In this document: positions 34,246 through 42,312 of the stretch, piece after piece
Position numbering within the stretch: the first letter of the stretch is position 1
How the letters are laid out: each line of letters begins with the position of its first letter
DNA from: Verrucomicrobiota bacterium JB024
Lineage (GTDB): Bacteria; Verrucomicrobiota; Verrucomicrobiia; Opitutales; Cerasicoccaceae
Assembly (NCBI GenBank): GCA_030673825.1
Contig: JAUTCS010000087.1
Location: 1-42,312, forward strand
Reading direction: 5' to 3'
DNA: 42,312 bases
Position numbers and translations under genes: made by a program
The notes under the pieces: generated by a model
Seen by the model: only the letters and a program-made list of their open reading frames with translations
Database searches by the model: none
Told to the model about the DNA's origin: nothing

Positions 34246-36644
34246 CACTTGAGGTTGTGCAGGCGGCGGATCACCCACTCTGCCGCTGGCAGGAGCAGGA
34301 GCAGGGCGTAAATGAACGGGTTGAAAGCAGGCTCATAGCTGCGTACCTCGCGGGTCCTCGGCAGCGTCTCCCCGATCAGGCCGGGCAGTTGCGCCAGGTC
34401 TTCCTCGCGCATGAGCTTACCGCTGTCGCGGGTGAGCTGGGCCAGCCCGCTGAGGTTAATCGTCGGGTCGCGCAGCTCAAGGTTGGCAACGTTGACGGTA
34501 AAGGTCACGGCGGCGTCCGGGTCCTCCTCCGTGCGTACAGAGTAACGCCCCGGCACTAGCGCGGGAATCTGCACCTCGAAAGTTCCCGGGCGACCGGGCT
34601 GAGACGTCAGCGTCAAGGGCCGCTCAATGGGCTCGGCCCCGGGCTGGCCCTCAGGCTCAATGGTCAGCGTACCTTTAACCTGCGGCTTTTCCAGCGGCTG
34701 GAAATCCGCGTCGAAAATCCGCCCAGCTACCAGGACATCCTCGCCCAGTGTGTAGGTGCTGCGCACGGTGTTGAGCTGGACCAGGTCGGAAGCCCCCGAG
34801 AGGCGCTCCAGTCCGAGGCGAAGAAAAACCTGTCCCCAGATTTTCAGGTAATACTTTTCCCCCACCCGGCTACGCCAGCGCCAGGTCTCATCGAAACCGA
34901 AATAGAACACCTGCCCACGCCCGACCGGCATCTGCACCAGCACCGGCTGGGGCCGCCCGTCGGTGCGTTTGGAGGGGTTCGGGTCCACCAGCAACACTTC
35001 GGCTGCGGGCTTGGCCGGGCCGGTCCTGGCCGTCCAGCGCACGCCGGGGAAGCTGCGCCAGATCGCCTCGCTCTCGGTTGAGCTGGGAACCAGTCGCAGC
35101 AGCGGCGAGCGCCTCCCCTGAGGGGTGAGCACGAGCGAAACCGGCTCGGGGTAACGCTGGGCCGGGTCGGCCACCGGGATGACCTGCACTGGCAGCAGGT
35201 CGGCCAAAATCGTGTGCCCGTAGCTGAAGGGGTCGTACTGGGGACCGGCGTGAAAAACAAGACCACCACCGGTCTGGCGAGCGAGCTTGTCGAGCGCCTC
35301 CATGTGCGCCGGGCTCAGGCGACCCGGATCGACATCGCCCAGCACCACAATGACGTACTGGAGCAGTTCCTCGGGCGTGGGCAGCTTGGCCAAAAAGCGC
35401 GAATCCTCGTGCGTGCCCAACGTGGCATCCCCGTCGAGCATGACCGCATCCACCTCGACGCGCCGGTCGCGCTTGAGCGTGTCCAACAGGTAGCGGAAGT
35501 CCCAGCGCGGCTCCTGCTCGATGAGCAGCACCTTGACGCGGCGGTCCAGCACCCGCAGGGCCAGCGTAGCGGTGTTGTTGACCTCGGTGGCCTCACCCGG
35601 CAGGGGCAGAGCCTCCGCCGTCAGGCTCAGTTCACCGGCCTCCTTGGGCACGTAGTTGAAAGTCACTTCGGTCGCGCCATCCGCCCCCAGGGTGACGTCC
35701 TGGCGCTCGATTTCCTCGTCCCCGTTTTTCAGGATGACCTGGGTACGCTTGCCCTGCAGCCCGACAGCGTTGAGGCGCACGTTGAGCACGGCCTCTTCGC
35801 GGGCATAGGCCAGGGTCGGCCCGGTAAAGGACTCGATACTGAGGTCCTGCTGAGCCTCCACCCCCGGGGCATACACGAACACTGGAAGCCCGCGCTGACG
35901 CAGGATCTCGGCAGCGGCGGGCAGGGGCGTTCCGGCGTTGTTACGCCCGTCCGAGATCAGCACGACGCTGGTCAACGGGCGGCCCACGGTCAGCCCGAGG
36001 GCGTCGCCGAGGCTGTCAGTCACGGCGGTGGCCGGTTTGCCACTGGGTAATTGTCGGAAAAACGCGGCGGCCTGCTCCGTGGTCAAAGTCGCCTCGGAGC
36101 CGCTGGTCAGCGGCAGCACCTCGTCGGTCGAACGTCCGAAGGGGGCCACGATGATGTCGGCCTTTTCGCTGATGCTCGGCCAAAGGTTGAGGGCAGGATT
36201 GGCGGCCACGGCCTCGACGAGCTCGCGGCGACTGGGGTCCTGCTCGGGCACCTGATCCCCAAAGGCGATCTTCACGCGCTCCTGGTCCTGCTCGTCAGGG
36301 CGGGCATCGCGGATGTCCATGCTCTCGCTGGCGTCGTCGAGCACGAGCACCATACCGCGTGCCGTGCTCTCCTCAGTCACGCGCACCACCGGCTCCATCA
36401 GGATAAACAGCAGCACGCCCACGGCGAGGATGCGCAGGATGGCCAGCAGCAGGCGTTTACCCGCGCCCAAGCTGCCCGGCCCTTTAAAATAAGTGCGCAC
36501 AATGAGCACCGCCGCCACGGAAAAAATCAGCAGTGCCCAGCCGGGGTTAAGCCCCTCAAAGCCGGTCCACACCTCACCGCCGGAGGCCGGGTTGGCATCC
36601 GTCAGCAGGCTGATCCACGCGGGTATGTCTGCCAGGGCGTTCAT
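34245..36644 (-). CDS. VWA-domain membrane protein with glutamine-amidotransferase-like part
   Basis: 799 residues. Two N-terminal helices (ALLIFSVAAVLIVRTYF; LLLAILRILAVGVLLFILM) precede a von Willebrand A domain with the MIDAS motif DASES (LVLDDASESMD), which binds a divalent metal. RQRGLPVFVYAPGVEAQQDL and beta-sandwich repeats follow, then an amidotransferase-like fold (VKVLLIEQEPRWDFRYLLD, VIVVLGDVDPGRLS, GGGLVFHAGPQ) without a catalytic Cys that I can recognise. The C-terminal helix is FIYALLLLLPAAEWVI. Its ATG overlaps the BatA-like stop by 4 bp. Such proteins accompany MoxR ATPases and are thought to act at the membrane. The partners are unknown. Confidence 0.88.
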   Translation of the reverse strand: MNALADIPAWISLLTDANPASGGEVWTGFEGLNPGWALLIFSVAAVLIVRTYFKGPGSLGAGKRLLLAILRILAVGVLLFILMEPVVRVTEESTARGMVLVLDDASESMDIRDARPDEQDQERVKIAFGDQVPEQDPSRRELVEAVAANPALNLWPSISEKADIIVAPFGRSTDEVLPLTSGSEATLTTEQAAAFFRQLPSGKPATAVTDSLGDALGLTVGRPLTSVVLISDGRNNAGTPLPAAAEILRQRGLPVFVYAPGVEAQQDLSIESFTGPTLAYAREEAVLNVRLNAVGLQGKRTQVILKNGDEEIERQDVTLGADGATEVTFNYVPKEAGELSLTAEALPLPGEATEVNNTATLALRVLDRRVKVLLIEQEPRWDFRYLLDTLKRDRRVEVDAVMLDGDATLGTHEDSRFLAKLPTPEELLQYVIVVLGDVDPGRLSPAHMEALDKLARQTGGGLVFHAGPQYDPFSYGHTILADLLPVQVIPVADPAQRYPEPVSLVLTPQGRRSPLLRLVPSSTESEAIWRSFPGVRWTARTGPAKPAAEVLLVDPNPSKRTDGRPQPVLVQMPVGRGQVFYFGFDETWRWRSRVGEKYYLKIWGQVFLRLGLERLSGASDLVQLNTVRSTYTLGEDVLVAGRIFDADFQPLEKPQVKGTLTIEPEGQPGAEPIERPLTLTSQPGRPGTFEVQIPALVPGRYSVRTEEDPDAAVTFTVNVANLELRDPTINLSGLAQLTRDSGKLMREEDLAQLPGLIGETLPRTREVRSYEPAFNPFIYALLLLLPAAEWVIRRLHNLK

Positions 36645-38770
36645 GTTGGTCGGCTAAAGCGTTGGGCCAGGTAAAGTTCAACGGCTCCGAGCAGGAGGAT
36701 GGCGTAGGCCAACAGGACCCACGGCTCGGGCAGCGCACGCAACCAGCGGGTCAGGGGACCCGCCTTTGGGCCGGTGGTGCCGCCGGAGCTAAGCGCGGCG
36801 TAGGCCCACTCGGGCACCTCCGCGTTCGGGGTCGGGCGCAGGTCGCTCTCGGCCGTGTCGGGGTTCACCCCAAAGGCACCCACCGGCGGCCCCGCTGGGT
36901 CGAGGTACACACGGTACGCGCCCGGCTCGCGGGTGGAGGCCTCATTGATGAGGGCACGGTTTTTCACCAACTCGACCTCACCGGCCAGTTGCGGCTCGTC
37001 AGGGTTGAGCGGACCAGCCACGTAAAAGGGCTGCCCGGCGTGCACCAGCGGCACGGTCAGACTCCAGCGCTCACCGGGGGCAACCTGCGGGGTGGCCTCG
37101 GACTGGAGCGACAGCCACTCCAGCGTGCGCTGCACCAGCGGCACGAACTGCGGCGAGAGCGGCAGGTCCGACCAACTGCCCTCCAGCGGCACGGTGGAAA
37201 AGAACACCCGTCCGGCCCCCACGCTCTGTGTGGCAAAGAGCGGGTCCCCGTCGGCCAGCGGGAGTACCGGGGATGCGTTGTCGCGCAGCGTGCCGCGCAG
37301 GTGATCCTGCACGATAAAGGCCTCCAGCGAACCGGCGGCACTGTCGTTCCAAAAGGCCGTGATCGGGCTGGTGTACGGAGGGGCCGTGGCATAAGTCGCC
37401 TCCGCCTCGACAAAGCTCAGGTCGGTCATCGGCAGCAAGTCCTCCAGCGGCGGACGCGTCAGGTAGGCGGTGCGCACGGCCTCGGCCGCCGGGGGCGTGA
37501 TGAGCAGCCCCCCGCCATTGCGGACAAATTCCTTGAGCGCCAGCTCCTGCCCACGGCCCAACTCGGTCAACCCGGCCAGCATAACCACGGAGCCCGTTTG
37601 CAGATGGGCGGCATCCAGTTGGGAGGCCTGAAGAGTCGTCACCGCCACAGGGAAATCCCGCTCCTGCGCGACAGGCACAGGTACCGCCGCCGCTTCCAAA
37701 AAGAATCCCGGCGGCACGCCCCGACCGGGCGCGGACGCGCCCTGCACCAGCACAACGTTCAGGCGCGGACGCACCTGCAGGCCGATGGTGCGGCTGTCGT
37801 CCATGGCCAGCCCATCGCCGGGCAGGCGCGCGGTCAGGGTCTGCCAACCAGTCTTATCGAAGCGCAGCTTGGCCTGCACCACTGTACTCGCTCCCGGCCG
37901 CAAGGCGGGCACCCAGGCCTCGCCCACGGGGAAGTCCTTGCCGGTCTCGAAAATCAGGCGTGTGCGTTCGCTCGGCTGCGTGCCACCGTTGCGCACGCCC
38001 ACACCCAGCGCCACCGACTGGCCCGCGACGGGACGGGCGGTGGAGCTTTCCAGCGAGACCAGACCGAGATTCGGCAGGTCACCGGTTTCGGAGGTGTCAA
38101 TCACCTCCAGAGAAATATTACCCGCGGCGGCGACCTCGCCCAACTGCTCCAGCTTGGCCCGGTCCGCCCAGACGCCCTGCCGCCCATCGGTGATCACCAC
38201 GATGCGGGCATTGCGCATACCCTTGAGCATCTCCAGACCCGCCTCCAGCGCGGGAGCCAGGTCCGACCCGGCGGGCATAGGCACGGCCCGCTCCAGCTCG
38301 CGGCGCACGGTGTCGAGCTCGCGCACTGGCGGCGATACCAACGGCACCGCTCGTCCAGCAAATAAAATCAGTCCGGCCGAGGAAGTCGGCGGCAATGTGT
38401 CCAGCACCTCCAGCGCCCGATCACGCGCCTGGTCGAAGCCCGAGCGCACACCGTTGCTGGTGCCCATGCTCCCGGAGCCATCCAGTAGGAGCAAGACCAC
38501 CTGCGCCCCGTCACCGCCGCTGATTTGCCCGCCCCCGATAAAGGGCCGGGCGAACAGCAGCGCCACCAGGATGAACAGCAGGCAGCGCAGCAGTAAAAGG
38601 ATGAGGTCGTTCAGGCGGCGCCGACGCTGGAGCCGCCGCACCACCGCCTGCAAAAACCGGTGCGCCGCCCACGCCACCACGGTCACCTTACGGTGCCTGA
38701 TCAGGTGGATCAGAACAGGCAAGGCGACCGCCGCCAGGCCGAGGAGGTAGATGGGAGAGAGCAGGTGCAT
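36641..38770 (-). CDS. BatA-like VWA membrane protein
   Basis: 709 residues. It begins with the BatA N-terminal region (LSPIYLLGLAAVALPVLIHL then IRHRK), a basic RRLQRRRRLNDLI segment and a second helix (LILLLLRCLLFILVALLF). The VWA domain carries the intact MIDAS motif DGSGSMG. A long periplasmic part with an amidotransferase-like section follows (GGGLLITPPAAEAVRTAYL), and the final helix is WVLLAYAILLLGAVELYLA. It starts 5 bp after the DUF58 gene and overlaps the next gene by 4 bp. Bat proteins have been linked to aerotolerance and stress resistance in other bacteria. Here the role is inferred only from the operon. Confidence 0.9.
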   Translation of the reverse strand: MHLLSPIYLLGLAAVALPVLIHLIRHRKVTVVAWAAHRFLQAVVRRLQRRRRLNDLILLLLRCLLFILVALLFARPFIGGGQISGGDGAQVVLLLLDGSGSMGTSNGVRSGFDQARDRALEVLDTLPPTSSAGLILFAGRAVPLVSPPVRELDTVRRELERAVPMPAGSDLAPALEAGLEMLKGMRNARIVVITDGRQGVWADRAKLEQLGEVAAAGNISLEVIDTSETGDLPNLGLVSLESSTARPVAGQSVALGVGVRNGGTQPSERTRLIFETGKDFPVGEAWVPALRPGASTVVQAKLRFDKTGWQTLTARLPGDGLAMDDSRTIGLQVRPRLNVVLVQGASAPGRGVPPGFFLEAAAVPVPVAQERDFPVAVTTLQASQLDAAHLQTGSVVMLAGLTELGRGQELALKEFVRNGGGLLITPPAAEAVRTAYLTRPPLEDLLPMTDLSFVEAEATYATAPPYTSPITAFWNDSAAGSLEAFIVQDHLRGTLRDNASPVLPLADGDPLFATQSVGAGRVFFSTVPLEGSWSDLPLSPQFVPLVQRTLEWLSLQSEATPQVAPGERWSLTVPLVHAGQPFYVAGPLNPDEPQLAGEVELVKNRALINEASTREPGAYRVYLDPAGPPVGAFGVNPDTAESDLRPTPNAEVPEWAYAALSSGGTTGPKAGPLTRWLRALPEPWVLLAYAILLLGAVELYLAQRFSRPT

Positions 38771-38775
38771 GGCGC

Positions 38776-39681
38776 TTAGCGGTTGATGCGCTGCCGGAAC
38801 GCCAGGTACTCACCCAGCGTCTCGCCCAACGGTTTGGAAGTGTCCACCAGCACATAGTGCGCGTCGCAGGCCTCGCACTGCGTACGGATGCCCTTGCAGA
38901 AGCGCTGGACCTCCTCGCGGTAGGCCAGGGCAAACTCCTCAGGATGCGTGATCAGGGGCTCCTCGCCCTCCAAGCCCTCGAAGCGCACCTTGCCGGTAAA
39001 GGGCATGGTCAGCTCCGCCGGGTCCATCATGTGAAAAAGGATCACCTCGGTCTTCTGGTGCTGGAAGCGCGCCAGCGAGCGGAAGAACTCGTCCTCACCC
39101 TTGAGCAGGTCGCTGAGCACGATCACGATCGAGCGCGGCTTAATCTGCGGGGCCAGTCGGGTCAGGTCCGCCCCCAGTGACGAGTCACCGGCTGCCTCCA
39201 GCGGGGCAAGCGACTCCATCACCCAGGGCAGGCGCGCGGGTGTATCCGTTCTTGGATACAGAACCGGCTCCTCCCCGCCAATCGTTCCGACCGACACAGC
39301 GTCGCGCTGCTGCACAATGGTGTAGCTCAGGCAGGCCGCGATGATCTTGGCCGCGTGCAGCTTGCTCAGCCCGCCCGAGGCGTAGGCCATGGAGCCGCTG
39401 GCATCGAGCAGGATGTTCGCCATGTAGTTGGTGTCCTGCTCGTACTGCTTGATAAAGAGGCGGTCGCTGCGGCCAAGGATCTTCCAGTCCATGTGGCGCA
39501 CGTCGTCACCGGGCGCGTACTCCCGGTGCTGGGCGAACTCGATGGCGAAGCCCTTGAGCGGGGAGCGGTGCTCGCCGACCTTGTAGCCCTCGACGATCTT
39601 ACGCGCGATCAGGCCGAGCGCGCTGGCGCTCTTGACCGCATCCGGGTCGAGAAGATCGCGCTGGGGAGAGGACGGGGGCAT
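38776..39681 (-). CDS. DUF58-domain protein
   Basis: 301 residues. The family core is clear: EYAPGDDVRHMDWKILGRSD, then LFIKQYEQDTNYMANILLDA, then SGSMAYAS, a degenerate VWA-type fold with the DASGSM metal site. No membrane segment is seen, so it is probably cytoplasmic and works with the MoxR ATPase encoded 22 bp upstream. This MoxR-DUF58-BatA order is standard for the group. Confidence 0.95.
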   Translation of the reverse strand: MPPSSPQRDLLDPDAVKSASALGLIARKIVEGYKVGEHRSPLKGFAIEFAQHREYAPGDDVRHMDWKILGRSDRLFIKQYEQDTNYMANILLDASGSMAYASGGLSKLHAAKIIAACLSYTIVQQRDAVSVGTIGGEEPVLYPRTDTPARLPWVMESLAPLEAAGDSSLGADLTRLAPQIKPRSIVIVLSDLLKGEDEFFRSLARFQHQKTEVILFHMMDPAELTMPFTGKVRFEGLEGEEPLITHPEEFALAYREEVQRFCKGIRTQCEACDAHYVLVDTSKPLGETLGEYLAFRQRINR

Positions 39682-39703
39682 GACTCAGGGGAAGAACCGC
39701 GCC

Positions 39704-40810
39704 TTAGCGGGAGAAATCCTGGTTCGGGGAAATGGTGGCGAGCAGTTCCTCAACCACCGCATCCGTGGTGATGCCCTCGCCCTGAGCCGCGAAGTTCGTG
39801 GCGATGCGGTGGCGCAAAATGGACGGAGCCACGGCTTTAATATCCTCGGCGTCCACATAGGGACGGCCACGCAGCAGGGCATGGGCGCGGGCGGCGGAGA
39901 CCAGACTCAGGCTGGCGCGCGGACCAGCCCCGAAAGAGAGCCACTGGCGGGCGCACTCGGCGGCCCCCTCCTCGCGCGGACGGGTGGCCCGGGCGAGCGC
40001 CCCGGCGTAGCGCACGACCTGATCGGAGACCGGGATCGAGCGCACGATCTGCTGCGCGCGCAGGACGGACTCCACGTCGAGGACGGGCTCGGGCTTCTGC
40101 TTGAGCCCGTTCAGGCCGCGGCGCATGATCTCGACCTCATCCTCCGCCGTGGGGTAGCCCACGGAGATCAGGAACAGGAAGCGGTCAAGCTGCGCCTCGG
40201 GCAACGGGTAAGTGCCCTCCTGCTCCAGCGGATTCTGTGTGGCCAGGACGAAGAACGGGTCCGGCAGCTTACGGGTCTGCCCGCCGATGGTGACGGAGCG
40301 CTCCTGCATGGCCTCCAGCAGGGCGGCCTGGGTCTTCGGCGGGGTACGGTTGATCTCGTCGGCCAAAACGATGTTGGCGAAAAGCGGCCCCTCCAGAAAG
40401 CGGAAGGTACGCTCTCCGGTGGCCGGGTCCTGGTGGATCATCTCGGTGCCAGTGATGTCGCTGGGCATCAGGTCGGGGGTGAACTGTACCCGCTTGAACG
40501 ACATCTGTAGCGTCTTGGCCAGGGTGGAGATCAAGAGTGTTTTGGCCAGGCCCGGCACCCCCACCAACAGCGCGTGCGAACGGGTGAAAATCGCGATCAG
40601 GATTTCCTCCACCACCTGTTCCTGACCGACAATCACCTTGCCAATTTCGGCGCGGATCGCGTCGCAGGCCTGCTGCACGCTTTCGACGGCCTCGGCCTCG
40701 GAGAACTGCGGACTCTCCCCGGTGGAAGCCTCGGTTTCCGTTTCGGGGGAAAGGCCGCTCTCGGCGGCATACGGCTCGGCCGCGGGGTCGGTTTTTTCTG
40801 GGGATTCCAT
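39704..40810 (-). CDS. MoxR-family AAA+ ATPase
   Basis: 368 residues, with an acidic, low-complexity first 40 residues. Walker A is GVPGLAKT, Walker B is IVLADEINR followed by TPPKTQAALLEAMQE, and the sensor region is PFFVLATQNPLEQEGTYPLP. A C-terminal winged-helix/lid region follows. MoxR ATPases are chaperones that act on VWA-domain partners, here the BatA-like and VWA proteins encoded downstream. It is the first gene of a seven-gene minus-strand operon. The 100 bp upstream contain an AT-rich part with TAGAAT (on the minus strand) that could be a -10 box, but no good -35 at normal spacing. Confidence 0.95.
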   Translation of the reverse strand: MESPEKTDPAAEPYAAESGLSPETETEASTGESPQFSEAEAVESVQQACDAIRAEIGKVIVGQEQVVEEILIAIFTRSHALLVGVPGLAKTLLISTLAKTLQMSFKRVQFTPDLMPSDITGTEMIHQDPATGERTFRFLEGPLFANIVLADEINRTPPKTQAALLEAMQERSVTIGGQTRKLPDPFFVLATQNPLEQEGTYPLPEAQLDRFLFLISVGYPTAEDEVEIMRRGLNGLKQKPEPVLDVESVLRAQQIVRSIPVSDQVVRYAGALARATRPREEGAAECARQWLSFGAGPRASLSLVSAARAHALLRGRPYVDAEDIKAVAPSILRHRIATNFAAQGEGITTDAVVEELLATISPNQDFSR

Positions 40811-40911
40811 ATTAGCTTTTATTAAGGATTCTAGCGCGGACTGTAAAACTAAAGATCAAGTGTGGCTGACCACGGAGGACCGGGGCGAGAGCGATCACAT
40901 ACGGGCAACCG

Positions 40912-41568
40912 TCATGTCAGGCGGATGCGACGGATTTGGGGAATGCCGCTCTTGTCCGGAAAGATCACGCAGAAGATTTTCATGCTCGGCAGCAGGTACC
41001 ACGAACTCATGGAAAACACTTGCGCGTTGCCGTTAATCTCGGTGGCAAACTTCACCCCATCGTTAAAGGGCTCTTTTTTGTTCTCGATCACAGGGACAAT
41101 GCGCCGCGCGCCCGAGTCCACCGTGACCACCGTGGGGCCGAGTTTGACCATGACGGGATCCTTCATGAAGTTCATGATGTACACCGAACCGGTGGGAAAG
41201 GCATGGACAGAGTCGTCGATCAATCCGTAGCGATACATGCCATCATCCCCCTGTCCGCCCAGCAGCACGATGGTGTCGCTGGCGTTCTCCGGAAAGCGCA
41301 CCACAAACAGCGGGGCCTTATTCTCACCCTTGGCCGGGGCTTTGTCATAAAAGGCTACCTCTCCGTTGGCCGGAATCTTGTAGCTGTCCGAGAAATGTGC
41401 AATGGACACGGGCACCTGCTCCACCCCCTCGGGACCAATGAATTCCAGTCTGCTCAGCCCCTTGATCTGGTTGAGCGCCACGAGGCGGAAGTCCGCAGCC
41501 TGCGCCAGCGAGGCCGCCAGCACACATAGGCAGAAAGCGGTAAGCGGGAATGGAAGGGGTGACTTCAT
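40912..41568 (-). CDS. Small secreted protein, partner of the Verru_Chthon A-like protein (copy 2)
   Basis: 218 residues. The signal peptide is MKSPLPFPLTAFCLCVLAAS to about AQAAD. The body is predicted beta-rich. FPTGSVYIMNFMKDPVMVKL aligns with the FDPGTLRLQNLFPSPLYIKV block of the 18682-19395 protein, and SSWYLLPSMKIFCVIFPDK aligns with RYVWIKPDERLAAFILPHP, so the two are paralogues with low identity. As there, it follows the large Verru_Chthon A-like gene on the same strand, 48 bp after it. The function is unknown. Confidence 0.8.
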   Translation of the reverse strand: MKSPLPFPLTAFCLCVLAASLAQAADFRLVALNQIKGLSRLEFIGPEGVEQVPVSIAHFSDSYKIPANGEVAFYDKAPAKGENKAPLFVVRFPENASDTIVLLGGQGDDGMYRYGLIDDSVHAFPTGSVYIMNFMKDPVMVKLGPTVVTVDSGARRIVPVIENKKEPFNDGVKFATEINGNAQVFSMSSWYLLPSMKIFCVIFPDKSGIPQIRRIRLT

Positions 41569-41616
41569 GATAAGGAGAGGTTCGGGGTTATGCGAGTGGA
41601 ACGGAACGAGGGAGCA

Positions 41617-42312
41617 TCAGACTTCGTCTTCGCCTAGCCAGCGGAAGCTGACCACGCGGAAGCGGCGGCCAAAGGTTTCGTCGTTGGTGTCGGCCGCCGG
41701 AGTCTCCCAGGGCTGAACGGAGTTATCTACATAGTCAGGGCAACGCTGCACAACGGCCTCACACCAAGCCTTGGCGACAACCTGATCGCCGTTTCTGACG
41801 TCGCCGTAGGAACGAATGATAAAGGTATCCGAACGGGCCGAGAGCACGGGAGCCATCGGCTTGAGCAGGTCGGACTGCAAGAGGTAGCCGGGCATACCCT
41901 CGTTGCGATCTCCATGAAGGCTCTCCGCCGAGGCAAAACCCGCCGCATCGACGACGGTCTCGTCCATCGCGTTGGAGGCAAAGCGCTCAACCAGAGCGGA
42001 CTCCATCGCCCCGTTCGCGGAAGAGGTGTTCAGTTCGGCCGCATCGATAGCGGCCTGAAGCGTGCCGGTTTTGTTGTAAGCGTCACGCGAGGAAATCTCC
42101 CGGTTGACAAACTGGCCCAGCGAAAGGAAGGGGCCGCGCGCCTTGACCTGGGCCACGAGCGTTTCGGCCAGGGTACGGATCTGCGCATCGGTCAGCTTGC
42201 GGAAGCCCTCCCACAGGGCCGAGCGGGCGTCCACGGCATTCCCCTGGCTCTCCGCCGCGGGACCACTCGGGAGCATAGTCGCCAACACCGGCACGTCGCC
42301 GCCTGTGTCTTC
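41617..42312 (-). CDS. Verru_Chthon cassette A-like / GspK-like protein (copy 2), 5' cut by window edge
   Basis: The frame is open to the right edge of the window; at least 231 residues of the C-terminus are seen. GFRKLTDAQIRTLAETLVAQ then VKARGPFLSLGQFVNRE corresponds to the helix-hairpin region of copy 1 (FRTLSDEQIENLAGQIVNQV). GYLLQSDLLKPMAPVLSARS then DTFIIRSYGD, and the ending FRVVSFRWLGEDEV, match copy 1's LSQADVLSEIGSVLTVRGDT and VVSFRWLTDTDY. The missing N-terminus should carry the prepilin-like membrane helix. The internal GTG at 42294 is not taken as the start. Confidence 0.8.
   Translation of the reverse strand, partial: EDTGGDVPVLATMLPSGPAAESQGNAVDARSALWEGFRKLTDAQIRTLAETLVAQVKARGPFLSLGQFVNREISSRDAYNKTGTLQAAIDAAELNTSSANGAMESALVERFASNAMDETVVDAAGFASAESLHGDRNEGMPGYLLQSDLLKPMAPVLSARSDTFIIRSYGDVRNGDQVVAKAWCEAVVQRCPDYVDNSVQPWETPAADTNDETFGRRFRVVSFRWLGEDEV

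Noticed and set aside
36662-38365. 567-residue plus-strand open frame opposite the BatA-like gene
   Set aside because: It is rich in Arg, Gly, His and Gln without any family likeness. The opposite strand encodes a clear BatA-like protein coupled to its neighbours.
1-42312. tRNA or rRNA genes
   Set aside because: The intergenic stretches were read for cloverleaf patterns and conserved rRNA text and none was found, though a weak tRNA cannot be excluded without a covariance search.

Overview
The window looks like a chromosome segment from a Verrucomicrobiota bacterium of the Opitutae/Puniceicoccales kind. This is inferred from gene content: two PEP-CTERM proteins, a lone prepilin-like protein, two copies of a large 'Verru_Chthon cassette A'-type protein, several formylglycine-type sulfatases, LacI-type regulators, a GPH-type sugar transporter and a MoxR/DUF58/BatA/DUF4175 operon. 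GC content is high. Many starts lack a clear Shine-Dalgarno sequence.

Layout. (1) 1-10.4 kb: a minus-strand saccharide-use cluster reading PEP-CTERM protein, GPH transporter, cytoplasmic sulfatase, exported sulfatase, large GH2-like protein. It converges on a bidirectional terminator at 72-104. (2) 10.4-12.4 kb: a 30-bp palindrome, a prepilin-like gene on the plus strand and a LacI regulator. (3) 12.4-14.4 kb: decayed DNA with a GYF_2/PrsW-like remnant broken by an amber codon, a C-terminal relic, an XRE regulator lacking its middle, and a fragment resembling the start of a Cas3-like helicase. (4) 14.4-17.4 kb: a CE12-like esterase fused to LamG-like and DUF1961 domains, followed by a sulfatase pseudogene. 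(5) 17.4-22.6 kb: minus-strand Gfo/Idh/MocA oxidoreductase, small secreted protein and Verru_Chthon A-like protein. (6) 22.8-29.1 kb: parallel beta-helix protein, PEP-CTERM protein, LacI regulator and a further sulfatase. (7) 29.2-30.0 kb: a tyrosine-recombinase pseudogene joined to a relic of a GH2 3' end. (8) 30.0-40.8 kb: a tightly packed seven-gene MoxR/Bat operon. (9) 40.9-42.3 kb: a second small secreted protein plus Verru_Chthon A-like pair, cut by the window edge.

How the genes may work together. The sulfatases, esterase, beta-helix protein, GH2-like protein and transporter suggest breakdown of a sulfated, probably rhamnose- or uronate-containing polysaccharide; the substrate is inference. 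A near-perfect palindrome, TGTTACAnGTAACA, lies upstream of the LacI gene at 26144-27172, in the divergent promoter region at 22.6-22.8 kb, upstream of the PEP-CTERM gene at 25275 and upstream of the CE12 gene at 14469. This gives a candidate regulon readable from the window alone. The most unusual candidates are this regulon, the twice-occurring two-gene Verru_Chthon A/small-protein cassette, and three separate genes (XRE, sulfatase, integrase) that have each lost their middle in frame.
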